This document shows, in pieces, positions 55,699-64,000 of a stretch of 64,000 bases of DNA. Origin of the DNA: Sycon ciliatum (Eukaryota; Porifera; Calcarea; Leucosolenida; Sycettidae); NCBI RefSeq assembly GCF_964019385.1, contig NC_088654.1, positions 10,202,145-10,266,144 of the forward strand. The letters are read 5' to 3'. A model generated the notes under the pieces. It was not told where the DNA came from, did not search any database, and saw only the letters and a list, made by a program, of their open reading frames with translations. The position numbers and the translations under genes are program-made. Numbering within the stretch: the stretch's first letter is position 1; every line of letters begins with the position of its first letter.

Positions 55699-55956
55699 CT
55701 ATTTGATTCCATCAATAGTCGTACTGGTCCAAATGCCGGCGTCTTCTCTATCAACCAGAACTTGCTTGAGACCAGGTTGCAACTCTCTAATCGACTCCAG
55801 AGGGGAATTTGATACAGCTGGCTTGTCACTGACTAAGATCCAAGGTGCAGCTGTGGCAAAGGCTGCGTAATATCCATATCTTGGAACACGCTTCCCCAAA
55901 GCCGAAGCACATGATGGGACCTCTTTCATTTTTAGATCAGATTTGAACTTGGCCAC
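55699..55956 (-). CDS. ORF of unknown function, possibly an exon of a decayed gene
   Basis: 86 codons with balanced composition (starts MAKFKSDLKMKEVPSCAS; includes PRYGYYAAFATAAPWILVSD). No domain is recognised. The minus-strand sequence upstream (55957-57011) reads as pieces of protein-like sequence broken by stops, so this may be the 3' end of a decayed gene or transposon. Confidence 0.3.
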   Translation of the reverse strand: MAKFKSDLKMKEVPSCASALGKRVPRYGYYAAFATAAPWILVSDKPAVSNSPLESIRELQPGLKQVLVDREDAGIWTSTTIDGIK

Positions 55957-56230
55957 CGTGTCTGCATGAAACTCACCCTTGCGTCATGGGAGCAAACAGC
56001 TCTACTCACGCAGATACTATTCTCCCATAAATGCCTCCTAACGGCTATAACTGTTTCCGGCTTGAAACTTATCCGACGAGATTGTTCTGCCAGACAGGCA
56101 TTTGTAGTCACTGCTTCAGGACTTCACAGCTGGAGCGAGAATCACTAATGGGGCTCTTGATACCTGGTATACCATGCTTCGTCAGGTGCAAACTACCCTT
56201 GCCCATTTTTAGTGGTAGTAGAAAGCGTGA

Positions 56231-56800
56231 GGCAAGCATCTGGCAATGCGTCAGATGCCACTTTTATATTGTCCCCTTCTCACCAGGCACCAGTGATTCT
56301 TCTTTGGTTCGATCAAGATACGTCTCCACTGGTAAATGAGAAGGTGAATTTATGAATTATGCTCTTCTAGCAACTAGAGCTAGAGCATAAGCCGTCATAA
56401 ATGCATTTAGTCCTTCGGCCATGATGTAACAGGGCAGTGGACAACTCATGACCAGGGCGGACAATGGTCTCTTGCCACTGCATACATGTATCTCTTCTTC
56501 TGGAATAGGAAGTTCGGATCAAGCGTCTGGCAATGCGTCAGATGCCATTTAATTGTCCCCTTCTCACCAGGCACCAGTGATTCTTCTTTGGTTCGATCAA
56601 GAAACGTCTCCGCTGGGAAATGAGAAGGTGAATTTATGAATTATGCTCTTCTAGCAACTAGGGCTAGAGCATAAGCCGTCATAAATGCATTTAGTCCTTC
56701 GGCCATGACGTAACAGGGCATGCAGTGGACAAGTCATGACCAGGGCGGGCAATGGTCTCTTGCCACTGCATATTTCTTCTTGTGGAATGGCTTGCTTGTG
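56231..56800. repeat. tandem duplication, two copies with an offset of about 287 bp
   Basis: TGGCAATGCGTCAGATGCCA occurs at 56241 and 56528; the copies then run in parallel through GGCACCAGTGATTCTTCTTT and GTCTCTTGCCACTGCATA, with small indels and substitutions. Minus-strand reading gives protein-like text in both (YAVARDHCPPWS), suggesting duplication inside a former coding sequence. Confidence 0.85.
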
Positions 56801-57011
56801 GAGAAGACTGATCGGCTGTCGGATGATTGGTCTGGCTTTGGATACTTTCTGTCCCAGTCGTACGCATTCCAATCCATAGGTGTTTTTTTGGCAACTCCTC
56901 TGATTCTATTCCTGCTGGGGGTAGTGAGGAACACCTTCCCAATGGGCCGGTGCCGATCACATTTCCCGTGAAAATCCCTTGGCTGCCACTATTCTGCAGA
57001 ATCCACATCAA

Positions 57012-58290
57012 TGCAGCAAGAAGACAAACAGTAGGGCTGTGTTAATAGTAATAAAAAAGAAAAAGTTAGTCCAATGACCGGCAAACGCCAGTAGATTCCA
57101 CTTGAGGATACGCAAACTCGCAATCCTCTACAAGTCTCACCAACCCTGAGCACATGTTCCAGTGTTCCTAATAATATCTGTAGCTGTGCTACACTCGGCA
57201 ACACCGTTACAAGACTACCAGTCTACGAACACTATTCAGTCTGAGGGGTTTCCGTGGTCAACACAAGGTAGCTAAGTTGTTAGTAAAAATAAATAAGACC
57301 ATTGTTAGCTTGGCACGGAAACCTTTAGACTGATTCTGCAGCAAAGCAGGGTGCTAGAGACTTGCGCTGCAATAATGCAAGAGGAAAGGCGAGGGGAGGA
57401 TAATTCACTCTGTCAATGACCACTTTGCAAGGCGATCGCAGGGTTTTATAGCCAACTCCGGGTAGAAAAAGTAAGAAGTCGAAAAGAAAAGGAAAAGAAA
57501 ACAATATGGACTAAAGTTGTGGTCTAAAGCAAGGCGTTCCTAAAGGCAGTCGAAGTAGAAAGGCCCTTTGTCTCCTGGTGCTGCAAAAGCTACTACGAGT
57601 AGGCATTAAAAGGCGGGAGTGTTGCAATGCGGAAGAGCGGGCTAGAGGAAGAGACACTTGGTTCCTAGCGGAGCTATCCTACCGAAACCAGTCAAATTTT
57701 AAAAAAAATGCAGGGCGTAATTATTTAAAGTCCCATACGATTGGTAAAGCAGAACATCAGGATCACTAGGAGACGTCTGGTCGAGGATAACATAAGGGAG
57801 GCACACAAGAAAGGGACTTCGGCATATGATAAAGAATCATAGGGAGGGAACGATAGTGAAATTTGAATATTATTATCGGTGTACTTGTAAGACAGTCGAA
57901 CCAGACAATTACGGACACTCGAGGGACTGAGGCCAAATGTTCTCAATTTACAGGCGTCCTCAATTCTCAGTTACAGCCATCACCATAAAATAGGGCAGTA
58001 AATAAGTTTAACCGCTCATAACGACATTGAAATTAAAAAAAAAAGGAATCCTAGGACATTTTCTGCGGACTGTAATCAGCGGAATTCAATTATTGTTTCC
58101 CCTGCTTTCACTAGGCACGTGATGCTGGGCCGTCCCGCTATCCTTCGTCCAGTTGGCCTCAACGTCCATATTTGATCACCCCGACCTGAAATCCAGTGGC
58201 CAGTGCAGCGCAGCAAATTGTTGGCCTGTCACTCCGGCAGCTACGTTGCAAGAACCTTCTGGCCAACCTGTTCTTGCGCACAAAGTGGAA
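57012..58290. other. no supported gene
   Basis: Contains a small inverted pair at about 57238-57333 (AGTCTGAGGGGTTTCCGTG / CACGGAAACCTTTAGACT) enclosing about 60 bp, perhaps a tiny MITE. Otherwise unique-looking sequence. Confidence 0.45.
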
Positions 58291-60070
58291 CATCAGCAGG
58301 AGGTTGCTTCCTTGTTTGCCTCATGCTGGGCGTTCTCAGTGAGTTGGTATTTTGCTCCTGTTTGGATTTTGCAGTGTCTATGGTGTTGGTGATTGAGTTG
58401 TTGTTCTGTGTCCGTTCCTGTGGCATGTGGTCCGTGTTTACACATCTTTTTTTGACTTGCGTCCTCGTGTGTTGCACCCTTTTGTTTTGTTTTTATTGGT
58501 GTTGGTCTGGCTGTAGAGCTCTAGCATCCAGAGCTGCCTCAGGGGTGCAACTTGCCTCATCGGCGTCGACCAGTCTGTCGGTACGTAGTGCTTGTTTCAT
58601 GTTGTGTCCTGTAGGCCACACTGTCTGCGTCTCCATACATTGCTTGTTCTCGTCGTGCTGTGTCCTGTGTTCTGAGGTCCATAACTTGGAGTGGGCTCTG
58701 CGTGGTGTGTGGCTTCTGTCAGTCTCCATCATACAGGCTGTATCATGTGGTTGAAGGGTATTGTTACAGGCCATTCATCGGAAACAGTCCCGCTGGCTTT
58801 TGAAAGTCGGATTTGGGCCGAATTGAGGATCAAAAACCCACTTTAAATCTCCAAAATCTGGGTTTTGGATCTGCTTGTCAATACATTTTGCCAGGGCATA
58901 CCTGTCCTAAGTTTGCAAAACCTGGCTGAATTTCTATTTCCCTGTTCTTGGACTTTTGTGGCCTCAAATGTGGCAAGGAGTAATTGCACGGGTCACACAA
59001 TGCAGAATGTAAGGTTGTTTTCATGATATCTACAACTATGTGCGGGAGACACCAACAAGTTAGGGTGCCAGTTTCCAATGAATGGACTGAAGAGCGTCGT
59101 GTTTTATCTTGGTCCTCATCGCCATGTGTTCTGTGTTGTGCATCTTTCCTCTGGTGTTCTCTTCAGTTTCTTTGGAGTGGCTGCGATCCCTGTGCCACCG
59201 TGATTGTCTCCATTCGGCCAGTGTGTTGTCATGCTACGCTACAGTGCTGTGTCCGCTGTCATTCCCTGTGAATGGTCCCTGCGCCCCGTCTCACCAAAGC
59301 CTGAGTGTTCAAATCAGGTACGTTCCGAAGCTGTGCAGTTCGTCTCTTGGGTCTGTGTCTTCTGTGGGATATAGGAGGGTTTTTCTAGTTCTGTCTGTGC
59401 TTTCCTGGCGGCTGTATGGTGCGTTCCTTTTCTTTCTGGCCCATCTCACTGTACTGCGTTCTGATTTGTGCATGGCGCATGTCCATATACATGCATTACT
59501 TTCATTCTCAAGGTACCCGTGAGAAGGCCTTGAATCTGTGGGGACTGCCCTAATAAAATATGAATGAAATACAAAAAATAAAATAAATATTCAGTGTAGT
59601 CTTTCTCGTGCGGTCGTATTGGCCGAGGTGGTGTGTTCCTTTTAATTGTGGGGTTCTTCACCTTGGTTTGTGTATTTGCTGTGTATGTTGTTGGAGGTAT
59701 TCCTCTTTGCAATGTCTATAGTGGCCACGTGTTGTGATGTCGTTTTTCTTTCTTGGCTCTCATTATGGCGTGTTCTGTGTTCTGTGTTGCGTGCTTTTGG
59801 TCTATGTTAGGTTTGCATTGCTTTCGCTTGGCTGAGGCCTCCGACTCGTCGTACCCTGCCGAGCCCGTCTTTTCTCGAGTGCTGTCTTCATCCCTGTCCG
59901 TTGATAGTTCCAGTTGCTGCTGTACTAACTCCCACATATTCCATCCCCAGTTACGTCGGAAGCTTTTCAGTATATATATTTTTTTATTTTTGTATTTTCT
60001 GTAGAGCATACCTTTGTGTTTGTGTCGGTCCTGTACGATTCCACCAGTCGGGGTGGTGCGCCTCTTCACA
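58291..60070. other. strand-skewed (T/G-rich) region, unclassified repeat
   Basis: The plus strand is markedly T- and G-rich. Similar phrases recur (TGTGTTCTGTGTTGTGCAT-like near 59128 and 59770; GTGTCCTGTGTTCTGAGG near 58663). In minus sense several medium ORFs rich in H, T, Q and K appear (59716-60069, 59446-59712, 58493-58774), which could be remnants of a retrotransposon ORF. No RT or other domain is visible. Confidence 0.35.
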
Positions 60071-61403
60071 TGCGTAGGCTCAGACCTTTCTCACTACAAG
60101 TATGTCTATTGTAACAAAAGTCTTTGCACGGGCCTGTTGACATGGATTTCTCATACCTTACTGTTCACTAGTTGAGGAAATAGAGAAGTGAAAATCTGAA
60201 CAGGAATTTTTATTTAAATCTGTATTTCTCTTTCTCTCAAGGCATTACAAAATGTCTATATTATTTATAGCTCTTCTTTCACCGGAGGATGTAGAGTAGA
60301 CGGTTCGATACCGGAACGCTTTGACAGCCAAATTTGTATAGACCCAAACCGATCATCAGCGTTGATTTTTCACTTGAAATATGTTTGTGGAAGGAAACTG
60401 GCATGTTGAAGTTTGCTCTGGGGCCATAGTCAATCGAACTGAGCCACTCCTTTGTGTTGATCCATTGCCTCCAAGTTGCCCAATTTTTCGCTTCAAAAAA
60501 GTTCAAATCGGAGGTGGCTCCAAACCGGACAGGTTTTAGAGTGCACGTCAAATTCACTCTGGGTCTGAAATCAGGTAATTGCTATCGCTCCACGGCGGCC
60601 AGTACAGAGTAACAATAAGCCTTGTGTGTGCTTCCATTAGTTTTGATTGGTATGCGGTGCTTTATTGGCGAGAGGCGAGCCGCTGTTTACCTGCGACAAG
60701 AAGTTGATTTTTCGAAAGTCGTAAAACTCAAGTCGCAGTGCGAAGCAACACGTCAAAAACTCACCTGCTTGGTATGGCGCTTCTGGTCATCGCAGAGCCA
60801 TGACATTTTGGCTCGGAGTATAACACATCGTAGTCTCACTGTGACATATGTTTTCTAATCAAAATACCAAGAGAGAAAGTGAATATTGAGTCCGTTCCAG
60901 TTTGCAACCCGTGTCCTATTTGAAACCGTCGCCTCTACCCAGTGTGCTGAGCTCTTCTTTCAAATTTACCGCCAATATGCCAGTATGCTGATATCAATAA
61001 ATAATTGATATCCGTATGGAAGGTCTCATCAAATTTGCAATTGGCTTCTTCTCTTCGTGTACTATTAAATAGCTATGGGTATTAGGGGTAAAGTTATCGT
61101 AAAAGAAGATCTGACAGGTGGTGAAAGATGTTTACACATTACATTTTAAACCGAATCAACGCCAGGCTAGTGAATTGTTTGCCGGACCAGTTGCTCTTAA
61201 CTGTGCTACTCATTGGCTCATGAGGTTAGCGAATCTAACTGCCTGCAAGGGCGTAATCGTCTCACTTCTACAAACTGCGTTCATCATTGGTTTCCTACCA
61301 CCAAATTACACTGCCGTAGTGACGCGCATGCAAGGTAGCATTCTCCCAGTAAATTCCTTAAAAATCTAATTTGTAAATTCATATCGAGTGCTACATCAGT
61401 ATA
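60071..61403. other. no supported gene
   Basis: A minus-strand ORF at 60279-60557 has no recognised domain. The rest shows nothing clear. Confidence 0.45.
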
Positions 61404-61716
61404 CCGTATTATCTCTAATATAAGCACGGTCCTTTATTTTTTCAATGTACCTCCGCCCCGTGCTATTAATGGAGACGTTCCTTTATTGGAGACTGTTCCA
61501 TTATTATTTCAACCTCATTTCAGAGGCATGTTGACATGCCAAATTCATGTATGACACACACATTTCAGGGTTTTTTTGGCCGGTACAGATAATGAATTTA
61601 CACAGTGTGCTTATAATGGAGACTGAGCACTTTATTTTTTGAATGCCGCCCCAAGGTGTTCTATTATTGGAGACGTGCTATTATTGGAGACTGTGCTTAT
61701 ATTAGAGATAATACGG
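61404..61716. mobile_element. TA-flanked MITE with CCGTATTATCTC ends
   Basis: CCGTATTATCTCTAATATAA at left and TTATATTAGAGATAATACGG at right. Internal TTATTGGAGAC motifs repeat. Similar TATTGGAGAC wording near 32598 and 32862 suggests another decayed relative in FMO2 intron 3. Confidence 0.85.
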
Positions 61717-61956
61717 TATGGCGCTTCAGTTCATCGCAGAGCCATGAAAATTTGGCTCAGAGTAAAACACATCGTAGTACAGATTACCTGGAGACATCCG
61801 CTCCAGCACAACGCTGGAGACCTTCAAAGCTGCAGCAGTACCCTACGCAATTGCTCGTTGGCTACATGCAACAGTAGCAAATGCCATGTTTGACAATGGA
61901 TCCGATTTCCAGCTGACTATCATTTCCAGTGTATACACACTTTTTCTTTCCTTTCC

Positions 61957-62098
<142 letters not shown>

Positions 62099-62212
62099 TT
62101 TTCTTCCGTCTTAAGATCTTCCCTACCTTGTCATTGGGAAGAAATTCCCGTTTGGATTTTGCGAAGTAAAACAAAGTTCACAAAAAAAAAGTCTCATTGT
62201 GACATAATATTA

Positions 62213-63067
62213 CGGAGCATCAGCAAATCGAATATTCGAATGAAATTCGAGAATCGTCACGAAAAGCACTCAATCAGTCGAAACTAGGGCTTTGTTCGAC
62301 TGAAAAATGCCCGCAAACAGAAAATACTTTTCGAATACTTTTCGAATGCTCCGCGCGTGCTCTAGTACACGGCGCACTACGAGTACTCATTCTTGCGCAT
62401 GTAGCTACTAGTTCTTACTAAAGTACTAGTCCGGACTTCTTGTCAATCTTGACGCTTTCCTCTCTCTCGAACTGTGAAAAGTAGTTTTATCAAGTGTGCA
62501 TTTTGTTTCATTTCAAGTATCCTGGAATCATGGCTTTGTCACCAACTACCAGCCCCGGTATGCCTCCTGCTCCCAGTACTGCAGTAGCCCTGCTGGCGTT
62601 GTCTCGGCATCTCCGTCTATGGTGAGTTCCCCGCAGGGAGAGGGCAACTCAAAGTGTGCCAAATATTTGAGGGTCGACCTTACCATGGATCTCATTCTGC
62701 TGAGGCAGTGTAGGGCCCACCCTCACCTATTCGTCCGCGGGTCTCCTGATATGCAAGGGATAGCGGAGGAGCTCGGCCGAGATCCGCCTTTTCAAGGGGT
62801 CTCCAAGAGAGATCCTATCGCCAATAGCCTGAATCGGATGAAGCATCCGCCGCTTCGCGTCATCCCCAAAGGCAATGAGAAACAACAGCAACTCCGTTCA
62901 TTGCACATCTCAAAATCCCAGTCCTCAACTGCTCAAGCTAAAAAAACTCGATTCGAAAATACTGGACTGCGCTACATGCTGAACCTCTTTTTCATTCGAA
63001 TTTTCTCTCTGATTTTCTTTTTGCCATTCGAATAATCAAATCGAAAATTCGATTTGCTGATGCTCCG
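62213..63067. mobile_element. TIR element carrying a Myb/SANT-like ORF
   Basis: Left end CGGAGCATCAGCAAATCGAA and right end TTCGATTTGCTGATGCTCCG are inverted, flanked by TATTA (62208-62212 and 63068-63072). AATTCGA/TCGAAT motifs recur inside both ends. The 855-bp body contains the ORF listed separately. Superfamily is unclear; a 5-bp duplication is not diagnostic. Confidence 0.85.
62496..63035 (+). CDS. Myb/SANT-like DNA-binding ORF inside a TIR element
   Basis: The open frame of 179 codons has its protein-like part from about residue 40. Residues about 60-117 (VDLTMDLILLRQCRAHPHLF ... FQGVSKRDPIANSLNRM) resemble the Myb/SANT-like domain used by several transposons and derived genes: a leading D-L-L-L-L-R helix, a central I-A-E-E-L helix and a final R-L-K-like helix. 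A basic Q/S/K-rich tail follows. The last hydrophobic residues come from the terminal repeat. The start is uncertain, since the first 35 residues look non-coding. No catalytic domain is present. Confidence 0.5.
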   Translation: MHFVSFQVSWNHGFVTNYQPRYASCSQYCSSPAGVVSASPSMVSSPQGEGNSKCAKYLRVDLTMDLILLRQCRAHPHLFVRGSPDMQGIAEELGRDPPFQGVSKRDPIANSLNRMKHPPLRVIPKGNEKQQQLRSLHISKSQSSTAQAKKTRFENTGLRYMLNLFFIRIFSLIFFLPFE

Positions 63068-64000
63068 TATTATGTTGTTGTGTAATCGTAGGTGACATTT
63101 ACGTTTTGTTGTTCTTTCATATTATTAGTATTATTATATTATCAGAGTCTAATCAATTCGTTCGTCGTTGTCAGCGTGTAAACGAGGTACTGCTTGCCTT
63201 GAGTCAACAGCACGGAATTCACGAGTTACGATTGTGCTTACTACGACGTTGCATGTTGTTTGTACATTTACAATCACATACATGCAGCTTGGCAAGTTGT
63301 GTCACGATGCAATGCATACCAATCTATTTCATTACACGTATTTCTCGTAACACATCAATTCTTACTTCGTAGGTGTTTAGGTCCGGTCTTGCGTGACAGA
63401 GGTAGTTACTCTTAGTTAGCTTTCTCCATGATTGATTCTAAGAAACACGGACATTGATTCTAGCTTCGAACTGTTTCTTCTTTGGCTGCCTGTGCATTTT
63501 GTTCTCAAACAAATCCTTCGTTCAATGACATTATGTGTTTATTAATATTATTTTCGCGCTCTGCAGATTTGTTTGCCTCGCGCCCAGCTCTGTTTCCTTT
63601 TCTTTGTCTACTGCATTATTATTATGATGACGTATGATTTTGTGTACGCACTTATCACGTGACCGTTTGACTGCATGCGCTATGCACGCTCTAGTCTAGG
63701 CTAGTGGCATTTGAGCGATGGTAGCGATCCGCTTTCCTTGCCGTTTTCGTCTTCTCCGCTTCTTTACTCAGTCGAGTCGGTGTCGCTGCACTAGTTTGTT
63801 TTGCAGTTTATCCACGTCGCAGTCGTTCATGGTCGCCATCTTTACATTGGATTTTGATGCGCAGCTGCATGCTGATGGAGCTGCCTTTTTCCTTCTTTCG
63901 ATGATCGTCTTTCCAATTTTATACTGAATCTACTGTATGTATTCTCTAAAACACGTTGTACATGTGGCATGCCAAGGGTTAGATGCAGGGTGGTTATTTA
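63068..64000. other. right edge, no supported gene
   Basis: AT-rich sequence with small ORFs only. An ORF at 63718-63927 has no recognisable features. Confidence 0.5.

Noticed and set aside
60279-60557. Minus-strand ORF with a faint Gag-like phrase (FEAKNWATWRQWI)
   Set aside because: The similarity is too short, and no neighbouring retroelement part supports it.

Overview
The window is eukaryotic nuclear DNA: split genes with GT-AG introns, very dense microsatellites and many small inverted-repeat transposons. Gene content (GS-OX-like flavin monooxygenases, hAT-type transposase gene, DIRS and Ty3-like retroelements, Myb-like transposon ORF) suggests an invertebrate metazoan, possibly a sponge or another marine invertebrate. 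I cannot name the species from the sequence.

Layout. 1-5534 (+): last two visible exons of a Q/S/P-rich low-complexity protein; its intron carries a (GT)228 tract. 5.5-9.0 kb: repeats only, including a palindromic minisatellite interrupted by a hAT-like MITE. 9043-20069 (-): complete six-exon flavin-containing monooxygenase (475 aa). 22174-38061 (-): a second complete six-exon FMO (478 aa) with the same intron positions and phases, so the two are tandem paralogues. Their introns hold a Ty3/Gypsy-type gag fossil, a DIRS-type fossil, several MITEs and long simple repeats placed close to splice sites. 38-45 kb: tRNA-like sequence, foldback elements, a solo LTR and weak exon-like ORFs. 45370-52116 (-): three-exon hAT-like transposase gene. 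Its second intron holds a 2372-bp non-coding LTR element with apparently identical LTRs, and its last exon is split by a 1159-bp TIR element, beyond which the reading frame resumes exactly. 52562-53857 (+): possible small gene of unknown function, head-to-head with the transposase gene across about 445 bp. 54-64 kb: repeats, a tandem duplication, and a TIR element with a Myb/SANT-like ORF.

The two FMOs would act as soluble NADPH/FAD monooxygenases oxidising N- or S-containing small molecules. No pathway links the other genes. I found no clearly new biological system. The most informative signals are a TIR family (CAGGGG ends) seen three times with 5-bp target duplications, a foldback family with 7-bp duplications, an LTR family with 4-bp duplications, several nested insertions whose empty sites can be read, and simple repeats abutting FMO splice sites. 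All pattern calls were made by eye; identities, TSDs and splice models are not computed.
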